DNA of 64,000 bases from Stenotrophomonas sp. ZAC14D1_NAIMI4_1 (GCF_003086775.1 NZ_CP026001.1:2940407-3004406); one strand, 5' to 3'. Counted from the stretch's first letter, positions 1 through 9,725 are shown. Notes: generated by a model from the sequence alone, not told the origin. Made by a program: numbers and translations.

Positions 1-593
1 TTGGTCTGCGCAGCCTGGGCGGCCTTGGCCTGCATTTCAGCCTGCTTGGTGCTCATGAACGACTGGATGGTGGCCGTCGCGTCAGCTTCGGTCATCTTCG
101 GCTGGCCCTTGCTCAGAGCGGTGCTGATCGCGTCAAACAGCGAGGCCGTATCGATGTCATCCTTCAGCTGCGCCAGCGACGGGCCGACCGAGTAGGAACC
201 GATCATCTGAGCGACCTTGACGCGGTCGACCTTGGCCGGCTGCGAGCCCGGTGCCATGCCCGGAACCTGCTGGCCGTTGCGGGCCATCACGACCTGGCGC
301 AGGGCCGCGTCGGTGGCCTTGGCCTGGTCCTGGGTGATCTGCGGCTGCAGGCCTTCGAACGAACGCTCGACGGCGGTGCGCAGGGCGGCCACGTCGATTT
401 CATCGGCGATCGGTGCGAACGACTTGGCCACATCCAGACCGATGGCGTAGCCGAGCTTCTGCTTGGGGGAATTCAAGGTTGCGGTCTCCTTGGCGGCCGC
501 CGGTGCGGCCGGTTGTTGCGACAGGGCAGCACCAGAGGTGCCCATCGCCAGAATCAGAACCGACGCCGCTGCGCCGCGCATTCCCATCTTCAT
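1..593 (-). CDS. FKBP-type peptidyl-prolyl isomerase, N-terminal part (Mip/FkpA-like), cut by window edge
   Basis: The reverse strand codes an exported protein that runs off position 1, so only the first 197 or so residues are present. It opens with a signal peptide (basic start, hydrophobic stretch, cleavage near ALSQ). A helical region follows with the KLGYAIGLDVAKSF pattern and a Gln/Ala-rich helix, typical of the dimerisation domain ahead of the FKBP isomerase domain in FkpA and Mip. The catalytic FKBP domain itself lies outside the window. Such proteins fold other proteins in the periplasm. The start at 593 has AGGA at suitable spacing; an in-frame ATG at 602 is an alternative. Family call is by recognition of the N-terminal domain only. 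Confidence 0.75.
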   Translation of the reverse strand, partial: MKMGMRGAAASVLILAMGTSGAALSQQPAAPAAAKETATLNSPKQKLGYAIGLDVAKSFAPIADEIDVAALRTAVERSFEGLQPQITQDQAKATDAALRQVVMARNGQQVPGMAPGSQPAKVDRVKVAQMIGSYSVGPSLAQLKDDIDTASLFDAISTALSKGQPKMTEADATATIQSFMSTKQAEMQAKAAQAAQT

Positions 594-689
594 TCGCTGC
601 ATTCCTGGAAGTGTCTGGGCGCCGACGTCGGCGCGAAAGCAATCATTGTCGCACGCACGCCGGAGATGTCGAGGCGTGCGTGCCGTCAT

Positions 690-1277
690 TCAATGGGTGG
701 CCGGCGCAGCCAGCGCCTTGTCGATGGCCGCTTTCAGCTGCGGATCATCCGGTGTGACCTTGCTGGCGAACTGGGCAATGACCTTGCCATCGCGGCCCAC
801 CAGGTACTTGTGGAAGTTCCAGCCCGGGGCAACGCCGGTGGCGGCGGTCAGGCGCTGGTACAGCGGCGTGGCCTCGGCACCGACCACGTGCACCTTCTCG
901 AACATCGGGAACTTGACGCCGTAGGTCAGCGTGCAGAAATCCTGGATCTGCTTCTCATCGCCGGGCTCCTGGCCCTTGAAATCATTCGACGGGAAGCCGA
1001 GCACGGCAAAGCCCTTGCTGGCGTACTGCTTGTGCAGCGCCTCCAGGCCTTCGTACTGCGGGGTGTAGCCACACTTGCTGGCGGTGTTGACCACCAGCAG
1101 CACCTGGCCGTGGTAGCGCTTTTCCAGGTTGACCTGCTGCTTGCCGGCCAACGGGCGGTAGCTCACATCAAGCAGATCGGCGGCCAGGGCGCTGGCCGAC
1201 CCGGCCAGGCCAAAGGCCAGCACGGTCAACAGGGACAGGCCGCGAAGGCGGCGCGGGAGAGCAGTCGGCAGAGGCAT
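690..1277 (-). CDS. Exported glutathione peroxidase-family protein
   Basis: A 195-residue thiol peroxidase with an N-terminal signal peptide (hydrophobic run 14-32, cleavage near ALAAD), so it probably acts in the periplasm. Family landmarks are the peroxidatic Cys69 in NTASKCGYTPQ, Gln103 in KGQEPG and Trp153-Asn154 in WNFHKYL. The second motif reads GFPSNDF where cytosolic bacterial enzymes have GFPCNQF, so a resolving Cys at that position is absent; Cys115 might substitute. Members reduce hydroperoxides using thioredoxin or glutathione. A cytosolic paralog with the CNQF motif lies at 52719-53198. The 5' side faces a long gap before the YtrA operon. Confidence 0.9.
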   Translation of the reverse strand: MPLPTALPRRLRGLSLLTVLAFGLAGSASALAADLLDVSYRPLAGKQQVNLEKRYHGQVLLVVNTASKCGYTPQYEGLEALHKQYASKGFAVLGFPSNDFKGQEPGDEKQIQDFCTLTYGVKFPMFEKVHVVGAEATPLYQRLTAATGVAPGWNFHKYLVGRDGKVIAQFASKVTPDDPQLKAAIDKALAAPATH

Positions 1278-1597
1278 GAGGGTCGTTCCGCGGTAGCTGT
1301 TTCAGGGCTCCGGCCAGCTCCGGCCGGGAATCGGCCGAACTATAGCACCGGGGCCCGGAGCGCCTGCCGTTGCAGGGGCCGCCTCACTTTGCGCGGCGTG
1401 GCGGCTGCCGCCCCTGGGGCCCGCCAGCGCACCGCCGATGACATAGCATCGATGTTGCTGAATGGAAGCGGGTCCGGAAAACACGGCTGTGCGAAGCCCG
1501 TTCTCCAATCAGATCAATCACTTGACTCGATAGCTTCAGAAGTGTGACCACCCCTGCCATCAGTTGGGTTGCAGCGGGTCTTGCACGACAGCGTGCC
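1278..1597. other. Intergenic stretch without a supported gene
   Basis: About 320 bp between the glutathione peroxidase start and the YtrA operator. Short open frames occur but none has a credible ribosome site or recognisable product. GC-rich inverted segments near 1310-1330 could fold weakly. It must hold promoters for the genes on both sides, but I cannot place one with confidence. Confidence 0.5.
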
Positions 1598-1621
1598 GGT
1601 GTTATAGTTGCATACAACACC
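1598..1621. promoter_or_regulatory. Predicted YtrA operator, GGTG-N16-CACC
   Basis: GGTG at 1598-1601 and CACC at 1618-1621 are separated by exactly 16 bases, and the dyad extends inward (GTGTT/AACAC). From memory, this is the palindrome reported for YtrA-type GntR repressors in Xanthomonas. It ends 24 bp before the ATG of the small protein that opens the operon, so a bound repressor would block transcription. The regulator is the second gene of the same operon, implying autorepression. Confidence 0.7.
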
Positions 1622-1645
1622 AGTCACCTGAGACAGGGGGAAACC

Positions 1646-1894
1646 ATGAACATCCAGATGCGACGCCGCCATGCCGCCCCTGCGGTCACGGCCGTATCCA
1701 CGCTGTTGGCCCTGCTCTGGCTGGCCCTGCCGGCACCGCCGGTGCCCTCCTCCTCCCCCGACAACACCCCGCAGGACGCAGCACCCTTCACGGCCGGGAA
1801 CGCCGAACCCTCTCCCCCTCCCCCGCGTCGGCTGCACAGCTCCCTGTCCATGCCGTACTTCTCGTTCGCACAGCCGCTGACCCCACGGAGCTGA
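1646..1894 (+). CDS. Small exported or anchored protein, first gene of the YtrA operon
   Basis: An 82-residue open frame starting behind a good purine-rich ribosome site (CAGGGGGAAACC). A basic N-terminus (MNIQMRRRH) is followed by one hydrophobic segment (about 12-30), then a Pro/Ser-rich tail with little predicted structure. I do not recognise a family. Its stop lies 2 nt before the GntR start and it is the first gene after the operator, so it is probably translated with the operon. It may be a small membrane peptide or mainly a leader; the sequence does not decide this. Confidence 0.5.
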   Translation: MNIQMRRRHAAPAVTAVSTLLALLWLALPAPPVPSSSPDNTPQDAAPFTAGNAEPSPPPPRRLHSSLSMPYFSFAQPLTPRS

Positions 1895-1896
1895 AT

Positions 1897-2256
1897 ATGA
1901 GCGACATCCAGTGGAGCGACGGCGCTCCCATCTACCGCCAGCTGAAGGAGCGCGTGATCGCCATGATGCTCGACGGAATCCTCAAGCCGGGCGACGCCCT
2001 GCCTTCGGTGCGCCAGGTGGCCGCCGACTACCAGCTCAATCCCATCACCGTTTCGCGCGCCTACCAGGAACTGGCCGATGAAGGCCTGGTCGAGAAGCGC
2101 CGCGGCCTGGGCATGTTCATGACCGAGCAGGCCGCCACGCAGCTGCGCAGCAGCGAGCGTGAGCGCTTCCTCAATGAAGAATGGCCGGCGGTCCTGGAGC
2201 GCATCCAGCGCCTGGGCCTGAGCCTCGACGAATTGCTGCCCCAGGGGAAGATCTGA
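1897..2256 (+). CDS. GntR-family transcriptional regulator, YtrA subfamily
   Basis: A 119-residue protein with a winged helix-turn-helix at about 10-75 (PIYRQLKERV, LPSVRQVAADYQLNPITVSRAYQELADEG) and only a short helical C-terminal tail. That short tail defines the YtrA subfamily; other GntR classes carry a large effector domain. YtrA proteins usually repress an adjacent ABC transporter operon and respond to cell-envelope stress or antimicrobial compounds. Its stop codon overlaps the ATPase start (TGATG), so the two are translationally coupled. The likely binding site is at 1598-1621. Confidence 0.92.
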   Translation: MSDIQWSDGAPIYRQLKERVIAMMLDGILKPGDALPSVRQVAADYQLNPITVSRAYQELADEGLVEKRRGLGMFMTEQAATQLRSSERERFLNEEWPAVLERIQRLGLSLDELLPQGKI

Positions 2257-3131
2257 TGAGTACCGTCGCAAGCGAAGCCGTCATCACCGCCAAGGGCCTG
2301 CGCAAGGCCTACAAGAACACCGTTGCCCTCGACAACGCCAGCTTCTCCATCCCGGCAGGCCGCATCGTCGGCCTGATCGGGCCCAATGGCGCCGGCAAGA
2401 CCACCGCACTGAAGGCCATCCTCGGCCTGACCTCGGTGGAGGGCGAGCTGTCGGTGCTGGGCCGCGACCCGCGGGCGCACCGCGATGAACTGATGAAGGA
2501 CATCTGCTTCATCGCCGACGTGGCCGTGCTGCCGCGCTGGCTGAAGGTGCGCGAGGCCATCGATTTCGTGGCCGGCGTGCACCCGCGCTTCGACCGCGCC
2601 CGCTGCGAACGCTTCCTGGCCAACACCAAGCTGCAGCCCAAGCAGCGCGTGCGCGAGCTGTCCAAGGGCATGATCGTGCAGCTGCACCTGGCCCTGGTGA
2701 TGGCCATCGACGCCCGCATCCTGGTGCTGGACGAGCCGACCCTGGGCCTGGACATCCTGTACCGCAAGGAGTTCTACCAGCGCCTGCTGGAGGACTACTT
2801 CGACGAGCAGAAGACGATCATCGTCACCACCCACCAGGTGGAAGAGATCGAGCACATCCTCAGCGACGTGATGTTCATCCGCGATGGCCGCGTGGTCCTC
2901 AGCGCGGAGATGGACGAGGTGGGCGAACGCTACACCGAGCTGCTGGTGGGTGCAGACCAGCTGGAAACCGCCCGCGCACTGAAGCCGATCGACGAGCGCG
3001 CCCAGGCCTTCGGCAAGACCGTGCTGCTGTTCGACGGCGTGCCGCGCAGCCAGCTTTCCACCCTGGGCGAGACCCGCAACGCGGGCCTGGCCGATCTGTT
3101 CGTCGCTGTCATGAAGGGGACCTACGCATGA
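2256..3131 (+). CDS. ABC transporter ATP-binding protein of the YtrA operon
   Basis: A 291-residue nucleotide-binding subunit. The Walker A motif is GPNGAGKTT (42-50), the signature is LSKGM (135-139, replacing LSGGQ), Walker B is ILVLDEPT (155-162) and the switch His is at 193. The C-terminal hundred residues resemble the regulatory tail of drug/bacitracin-type exporters. It overlaps both neighbours by a few bases and should pair with the permease at 3128. The substrate is unknown; related systems are tied to envelope stress or antibiotic resistance. Confidence 0.92.
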   Translation: MSTVASEAVITAKGLRKAYKNTVALDNASFSIPAGRIVGLIGPNGAGKTTALKAILGLTSVEGELSVLGRDPRAHRDELMKDICFIADVAVLPRWLKVREAIDFVAGVHPRFDRARCERFLANTKLQPKQRVRELSKGMIVQLHLALVMAIDARILVLDEPTLGLDILYRKEFYQRLLEDYFDEQKTIIVTTHQVEEIEHILSDVMFIRDGRVVLSAEMDEVGERYTELLVGADQLETARALKPIDERAQAFGKTVLLFDGVPRSQLSTLGETRNAGLADLFVAVMKGTYA

Positions 3132-4153
3132 ATGCCGTCAACCATCCGGTCAGCCCCGCAGGCACCCTGCGCTGGCTGCTCAAGCGCGAATACTGGGAGA
3201 ACCGCGGCGGCTTCCTGTACGCCCCGCTGATCGCCGGCATCGTCTCGCTGCTGATGAGCGCGGTGGGCATCGGACTGGGCCTGTTCGCCCTGCACCGCGC
3301 CGCCCGCGACGGCGGCCTGCACGTCGATGGCGAGGACGTGAACATCAACGGCCTGGACCTGGCCCTGCTGACTCAGAAGATCAGCGCCAAGGACATGGCC
3401 GACCTCGGCAACGGCCTGGACCTGACCCTGCTGCTCAGCTCCACCTGGCCCTTCCTGGTGCTGGCCTTCGTGGTGTTCTTCTACTGCCTGGGCGCCCTCT
3501 ACGACGACCGCCGCGACCGCAGCATCCTGTTCTGGAAGTCGCTGCCGCTGTCGGACACCCAGACCGTGTTGTCCAAGGTGATCAGCGCCCTGGTCATCGC
3601 GCCGCTGGTGGCCACCCTGGCCGCCGTCGCCACCATGTTCGGCTTCCTGCTGATCATCAGCATCGTCGCGGTCACCCACGGCGGCAGCGCGACCACCCTG
3701 ATCTGGGGCCCGGCCAGTCCGCTGACCCTGAGCGCCGGCCTGCTGACCGCCATCCCGGTGTACGCGCTGTGGGCGCTGCCGACCGCCGGCTGGCTGCTGC
3801 TGTGCTCGGCCTGGGCCAAGAGCAAGCCGTTCCTGTGGGCGGTCATGCTGCCGCTGTTCGCCGGCATCATCGTCAGCACCACCAAGCTGATGCATGTGTT
3901 CGACATGACCACCGGCTGGTTCTGGCAGCACATCGTCGGCCGCCTGCTGCTGGGCACGGTGCCGGGCGTGGACCTGGTCTACCGCCTCAGCGCGAGCGAC
4001 AGGGCCAAGAGCGTCGAGTCGCTGGCCGCGCTGATGAGCCCGGCCGAGCAGCTGAAGACCCTGGCCATGCCCGACCTGTGGATCGGTGCAGCGTTCGGCG
4101 TCGCCTTCATCATCCTGGCCATCCGCCTGCGCAAGCGCGCCGGCGAAATCTGA
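3128..4153 (+). CDS. ABC transporter permease of the YtrA operon
   Basis: A 341-residue integral membrane protein. Hydrophobic segments appear near the N-terminus (after WLLKREYWENRGGF), around residues 100-120, 145-190, 200-240 and 255-280, and at the C-terminus (WIGAAFGVAFIILAIRL). A soluble loop between the first two segments (about 55-95) probably faces the periplasm. The ATG overlaps the ATPase stop by 4 nt. It lacks an ATPase domain of its own, so it needs the protein encoded at 2256. It looks like an ABC-2-type permease; substrate unknown. Confidence 0.88.
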   Translation: MNAVNHPVSPAGTLRWLLKREYWENRGGFLYAPLIAGIVSLLMSAVGIGLGLFALHRAARDGGLHVDGEDVNINGLDLALLTQKISAKDMADLGNGLDLTLLLSSTWPFLVLAFVVFFYCLGALYDDRRDRSILFWKSLPLSDTQTVLSKVISALVIAPLVATLAAVATMFGFLLIISIVAVTHGGSATTLIWGPASPLTLSAGLLTAIPVYALWALPTAGWLLLCSAWAKSKPFLWAVMLPLFAGIIVSTTKLMHVFDMTTGWFWQHIVGRLLLGTVPGVDLVYRLSASDRAKSVESLAALMSPAEQLKTLAMPDLWIGAAFGVAFIILAIRLRKRAGEI

Positions 4154-4174
4154 TCCCTTCCCGGAGAGACCACC

Positions 4175-5062
4175 ATGCGTACCCTGCTCGCCTGTAGTGC
4201 CCTGTTGCTGCTGTTGCCGCTGTCGGTGCAGGCCGCCGACGCACCGAACTGCAAGCTTTCCGCGCCGCGCTCGCTGAAGCTGGACACGGCCGGTGCCAAG
4301 GCCGTGGTGTTCGAGGTCAACCAGCACGATCTGAAGGTGGTCGCCAATGCCGGCGGTGGCCAGCTGGAAGGCCGCGCCTGCGCGTCCAGCCAGGAGCTGC
4401 TGGACCAGCTGCGGCTGGACCAGCGCCGCGAAGGCGACAAGCTGGTGGTCAGCCTGCGCCGTGACAGCCGGCCCGGCCTCAGCCTGGGCAACTTCCATGC
4501 CTGGCTGGACATCCGTGGCAGCGTGCCGGACAACCTGCCGCTGCAGTTCCGCATCGGTTCCGGCGATGCCAGCGTGGACAACGCGCAGTCGCTGAGCATG
4601 GATGTCGGCTCCGGTGATGGCATCGCCCGCGGCACGCGGGGCAGCGTGCATGCTGCGGTCGGCTCGGGCGACCTGGACATCGACGGCGCCGCATCGCTGA
4701 ACCTGCTGTCGCTGGGTTCGGGCGACGTCAAGGCCCGCAACATCGGCGGCGACGCCGTGGTCGGCACCGTCGGTTCGGGTGACCTGAAGATCAGCGACGT
4801 GCGTGGCAACGCGCGGCTGGAAACGGTCGGCTCGGGCGACATCGGCTTCCGCCAGGTGAAGGGCAACGTGGAGATCGGCGTGGTCGGCTCCGGCGACGTG
4901 GACATCGACCAGACCGGCGGCAACGTGCACGTGCGCAGCCACGGCTCGGGCGACATCACCGTCAACGGCGCCGGCGGCAACCTGACCGTCGACCACAGTG
5001 GCAGCGGCGACGTCCGCCATCGCGACATCGGCGGCAAGGTCACCCTGCCGCGCGGCAAGTAA
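4175..5062 (+). CDS. Exported GSGD-repeat beta-helix protein (DUF2807-like)
   Basis: A 295-residue protein with a cleavable signal peptide (MRTLLACSALLLLLPLSVQA). After about 120 residues it shows nine GSGD motifs at roughly 20-residue spacing, each followed by a short hydrophobic strand (VDI, LDI, VKA, LKI). This is the pattern of the right-handed beta-helix in the 'putative auto-transporter adhesin head' (DUF2807) family. It follows the permease by 21 nt with a GGAGA site, so it is part of the YtrA operon. Its job is unknown; location and fold suggest a periplasmic or surface envelope protein. Confidence 0.8.
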   Translation: MRTLLACSALLLLLPLSVQAADAPNCKLSAPRSLKLDTAGAKAVVFEVNQHDLKVVANAGGGQLEGRACASSQELLDQLRLDQRREGDKLVVSLRRDSRPGLSLGNFHAWLDIRGSVPDNLPLQFRIGSGDASVDNAQSLSMDVGSGDGIARGTRGSVHAAVGSGDLDIDGAASLNLLSLGSGDVKARNIGGDAVVGTVGSGDLKISDVRGNARLETVGSGDIGFRQVKGNVEIGVVGSGDVDIDQTGGNVHVRSHGSGDITVNGAGGNLTVDHSGSGDVRHRDIGGKVTLPRGK

Positions 5063-5093
5063 GCCATCCATCCATTGCCTTGAGGAGAACGCC

Positions 5094-5711
5094 ATGAACC
5101 TGCTGCGCCTGATGCCTGCCGTCCTGCTGTGCCTGCCGCTGATCGCCTGTGGCGGCACGTCCTCGTCTTCCTCTTCGCCGTCGGACACGTCGCCGGGCAA
5201 GGCCGTGGCCGATGCCACCGGCGAGATCGGCAAGAGCGTCAAGGAAGCCACCGACAAGGCCCGTGAGGAAATCGCCAAGGGCAACATCAAGATTTCCTCG
5301 GACAAGCAGCCGCGTGCGGAGATCACCCCGGATGGCCGCCTGCTGATCGCCGGCAAGGAAGTGGAGACCACGCCGGCACAGCGTCGCCAGCTGCTGGACT
5401 ATCGCGGCCAGATCGCCGGCATCGCCCAGGACGGCATGGAGATCGGCGTGGCCGGTGCCAAGCTGGGCGCCAGCGCCGCCAGCGAAGCGATCAAGGGCGT
5501 GTTCAGTGGCGACACCGACGGCATCGAGAAGCGCATCAATGCCGAGGCCGAGAAGATCGAAGCCCAGGCCAAGCAGCTGTGCAACCGGCTGCCGGCGATG
5601 CTGGCCAGCCAGCAGGCACTGGCCCGCGACCTGCCGGCGTTCCAGCCCTACGCCACCATGGACCAGCGCGACATCGACGACTGCAACACCAACACCGTGG
5701 TCAACCGCTGA
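5094..5711 (+). CDS. Lipoprotein, DUF2884 (YggN-like)
   Basis: A 205-residue protein with a lipoprotein signal peptide (lipobox LIAC, Cys at about 19). A Ser-rich linker follows, then a Lys/Glu/Ala-rich helical segment, then the DUF2884-like block with ITPDGRLLIAGKEV, QRRQLLDYRGQI and a Gly/Ala helix (IGVAGAKLGASAASEAIKG). A good AGGAG site precedes the start. It lies 31 nt after the GSGD-repeat gene and likely shares its transcript. Function unknown; this family is periplasmic or outer-membrane associated. Confidence 0.75.
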   Translation: MNLLRLMPAVLLCLPLIACGGTSSSSSSPSDTSPGKAVADATGEIGKSVKEATDKAREEIAKGNIKISSDKQPRAEITPDGRLLIAGKEVETTPAQRRQLLDYRGQIAGIAQDGMEIGVAGAKLGASAASEAIKGVFSGDTDGIEKRINAEAEKIEAQAKQLCNRLPAMLASQQALARDLPAFQPYATMDQRDIDDCNTNTVVNR

Positions 5712-5817
5712 CCCTGTGACACTTCGCCGCACCCGGCCGGCAACCTGACCCGTTGCCGGCCGTGCCGGGCCGCCCGGGCTTACAATGGCGGCCCCCGATG
5801 CACCCGATAGAACCGCC

Positions 5818-6243
5818 ATGAAGAAGCTGTTGCTGCTGCTGGTCGCCCTGCTCTGCCTGGGCCTGGCCGGCTGCGACCAGGACTACCGCAACCACCGCGC
5901 CGAGCGCGGCAAGCCCAAGATCTCCGTCAGCGAAAGCATGGTGACGGTGCGCCGCCAGCCGGCGCCGAACATCATCATCCTGCCCGACGGCACGATGAAG
6001 GTGGACGAGATCCAGATCCCGCTGAACGATGGCCAGCGGCAGATGCTGCAGACCATGTTCGGCAAGCTGCAGGTGCTGCGCCAGAACACCCTGGTGGCGG
6101 CCCCGGCCGATCCGAACATGCAGCCGGTGAAGATCCAGCCACCGGAGGGCATGGAGGTGATTCCGCCGGACCTGGTGCAGGCCATCCCGGAGTTCAAGGA
6201 TTACACCGAGACGTTCGGCAACATCGTCGCCGACCGCCGCTGA
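5818..6243 (+). CDS. Small lipoprotein, distant paralog of the upstream DUF2884 protein
   Basis: A 141-residue lipoprotein (MKKLLLLLVALLCLGLAGC). Its middle segment (IILPDGTMKVDEIQIP then GQRQMLQTMFGKLQVL) lines up with the DUF2884 motif of the preceding gene (ITPDGRLLIAGKEV then AQRRQLLDYRGQI), but the long helical C-terminal half is missing. This suggests a duplicated, shortened relative. A TACAAT hexamer about 35 nt upstream may be a separate -10 box. A strong terminator follows immediately. No function is known. Confidence 0.7.
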   Translation: MKKLLLLLVALLCLGLAGCDQDYRNHRAERGKPKISVSESMVTVRRQPAPNIIILPDGTMKVDEIQIPLNDGQRQMLQTMFGKLQVLRQNTLVAAPADPNMQPVKIQPPEGMEVIPPDLVQAIPEFKDYTETFGNIVADRR

Positions 6244-6249
6244 TACGAA

Positions 6250-6276
6250 AAACGCCGCCCCAGGGGCGGCGTTTTC
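6250..6276. terminator. Bidirectional Rho-independent terminator
   Basis: GCCGCCCC and GGGGCGGC form a tight hairpin flanked by A-rich and T-rich tracts. It sits between the convergent lipoprotein gene (+) and fumC (-) and can end both transcripts. Confidence 0.88.
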
Positions 6277-6300
6277 GTTTGGTGCGTGGATGCCGCCAGA

Positions 6301-7740
6301 TCAGCCGCCGGCACCACCACCACCGGCCTGGATGCCACCGGCGGTCAGCGCGGCCGGGTCCAGCAGGCGGCGCAGCTCGGCCTCGTCCAGGCCGCTGTCC
6401 TCCAGCGCCACATCCAGCACCGGGCGCTGTTCCTTGTAGGCCCGCTTGGCGATGGCCGCCGCCTTCTCATAGCCGATGATCGGGTTCAGCGCGGTCACCA
6501 GGATCGGATTGCGCGCCAGCGCCTCGGCCACGCGGTCCTCGCGCACCTTCAGCCCCTTGATCGCGCTGTCGGCCAGCAGGACGGACACGTTGGCCAGCAG
6601 GCCGATGCCATCGAGCAGGTTCACCGCGATCAGCGGCAGGGTGACATTGAGCTGGAAGTTGCCGGTCTGCCCGGCCACGGTGATCGCGGTGTGGTGGCCG
6701 ATCACCTGCGCGCAGGCCATCACGGTCGCCTCGGGAATGACCGGGTTGACCTTGCCCGGCATGATCGAGCTGCCCGGCTGCAGGGCCGGCAGTTCGATCT
6801 CGCCCAGCCCGGCCAGCGGACCGGCGTTCATCCAGCGCAGGTCATTGGCGATCTTGATCAGGGCCACGGCCAGGGCATTGAGCTGGCCGGACAGTTCCAC
6901 GGCATCATCCTGCGCGGCCAGGCCTTCAAACTTGTTCGCCGCGCTGTCGAACTTGACACCGGTCTGCTGCTTGAGGGCCTTGGCCACCTGCTCGCCGAAG
7001 CGCGGATCGGCATTGATGCCGGTGCCGATGGCGGTGCCGCCCAGCGGCAGGCGACGCACGCGCTTGAGGCTGTCTTCGATGCGTTCCTGTGCCGAGGCCA
7101 GCTGCGCCGACCACGCGCCAAATTCCTGCTCGAAGGTCAGCGGCATCGCATCCATCAGGTGGGTGCGGCCGGTCTTGACCACCTTGCGCAGGCTGCGGCC
7201 CTTCTTGTCCAGGGTCTTGCGCAGGTGCACCAGCGCCGGCAGCAGATGCTCGTGCACGGCCAGCACCGCCGACACGCGCAATGCCGTCGGGATCACATCG
7301 TTGGAGCTCTGCCCCTGGTTGACGTGGTCGTTGGGGTGCACCACGGTCTTGCCCGCCTTGCCGGCACGGTTGGCCAGGGTGGCGATGACCTCGTTGGCAT
7401 TCATGTTCGAGGAGGTACCCGAACCGGTCTGGTAGACGTCGATGGGGAAATGCGCGTCCCACTGACCGGCCGACACTTCGGCGGCAGCCACCTGGATGGC
7501 CTTGGCCACGACCTTGGGCAGGTGGCCCAGCTCGGCGTTGACGCCGGCGGCAGCGCCCTTCACCAGGCCCAGGGCACGGATGAAACCGCGCGGCATGCGC
7601 TGGCCCGAGACCGGGAAGTTCTCCACGGCACGCTGGGTCTGCGCGCCCCACAGGGCGTCGGCAGGTACCTGCAGTTCACCCATGCTGTCGTGTTCGATAC
7701 GGAACGTCGCGGTTCCACCCTTGCTTGCAGCTTTGCTCAT
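6301..7740 (-). CDS. fumC: Fumarate hydratase, class II
   Basis: A 479-residue, iron-independent fumarase converting fumarate and malate in the TCA cycle. The superfamily signature GSSIMPGKVNP is at 323-333, the catalytic-site GRTHLMDA has His194, and the GSGTSSNMNANEV and HPNDHVNQGQSSND substrate-binding regions are intact. Length is close to the usual 460-467 plus a Gly-rich tail (GGIQAGGGGAGG). The window also carries an unrelated iron-sulphur fumarase at 46485-48002; FumC-type enzymes usually take over under oxidative stress or iron shortage. It is divergent from purB, a member of the same superfamily. Confidence 0.97.
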   Translation of the reverse strand: MSKAASKGGTATFRIEHDSMGELQVPADALWGAQTQRAVENFPVSGQRMPRGFIRALGLVKGAAAGVNAELGHLPKVVAKAIQVAAAEVSAGQWDAHFPIDVYQTGSGTSSNMNANEVIATLANRAGKAGKTVVHPNDHVNQGQSSNDVIPTALRVSAVLAVHEHLLPALVHLRKTLDKKGRSLRKVVKTGRTHLMDAMPLTFEQEFGAWSAQLASAQERIEDSLKRVRRLPLGGTAIGTGINADPRFGEQVAKALKQQTGVKFDSAANKFEGLAAQDDAVELSGQLNALAVALIKIANDLRWMNAGPLAGLGEIELPALQPGSSIMPGKVNPVIPEATVMACAQVIGHHTAITVAGQTGNFQLNVTLPLIAVNLLDGIGLLANVSVLLADSAIKGLKVREDRVAEALARNPILVTALNPIIGYEKAAAIAKRAYKEQRPVLDVALEDSGLDEAELRRLLDPAALTAGGIQAGGGGAGG

Positions 7741-7881
7741 TGCATCAACTCCGCACTACTTCTGTTGGGGAAAGGGAAGCGGCGGCTGGCAGCGGGTCGC
7801 TTCCCGGGGCTGGCGGCTGTGCCAACGATACTCCCTTGTCCGAAGCATGGAACGCCGCCGATGGGTCGCACCGTCCGATCG

Positions 7882-7903
7882 GTAGCGCCGGCCGCTCGCC
7901 GGC
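7882..7903 (+). repeat. SMAG-like GTAG palindrome
   Basis: GTAG followed by an imperfect CGCCGGC...GCCGGC hairpin in the fumC-purB gap. It is one member of the dispersed GTAG repeat family seen throughout the window. Confidence 0.6.
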
Positions 7904-7936
7904 AACGCCGAAGCGCGGCAGCCCGCAGCGTCGTAG

Positions 7937-9340
<1,404 letters not shown>

Positions 9341-9441
9341 GGGGTTCCTTTGCGGCGGCGGCCGCGGGCGCTGCCTGCGGCAGGCAACTGCAACAGCAAC
9401 AGCTAACGTCAAAGGCGGCTCTGGGTTATGCCTTGCTTGGC

Positions 9442-9539
9442 GGGGCGGGTTGGGTTCGCGGGACACGCCGTGAACCCGTCCATGGGGGCTCGTAGGCGCC
9501 ATCCATGGCGCCTGCGGTCCCGCGAACCCAACCCGCCCC
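9442..9539. repeat. Large structured inverted repeat, copy 1 (three-way-junction type)
   Basis: Perfect 23-bp arms (9442-9464 and 9517-9539) enclose a 52-nt core. The core holds two small hairpins, each with an ATCCAT- or GTCCAT-type apex (about 9474-9486 and 9494-9512). A GACAG-TTCC-type flank follows the right arm. Related copies are at 9726-9829 (inverted) and 49621-49720. The arm sequence differs between copies while pairing is kept. Confidence 0.85.
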
Positions 9540-9597
9540 ACCCCTGACAGATTCCCGGTGACGGATCGAAGAGCATTGGGTTGTCGGGACGGAATTG

Positions 9598-9635
9598 AGA
9601 GGGACGCGGCTTCGCCGCGTCCCTCTTTGTTTTTC
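9598..9635 (+). terminator. Strong Rho-independent terminator in the purB-roxA gap
   Basis: A 13-bp perfect stem (9598-9610 with 9614-9626), a TTC loop and a TTGTTTTTC tail. It lies about 260 nt after purB and could end purB readthrough or a separate short transcript that includes repeat copy 1. Confidence 0.88.
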
Positions 9636-9725
9636 GGCGCTACACGAGCAAGCGCAGCGCGCGACCCGCGTTGCCTTTGCTTTTCTTCTTCCATTCCGTG
9701 GCGGGCCGCGCAGGAAACTGTCAGG

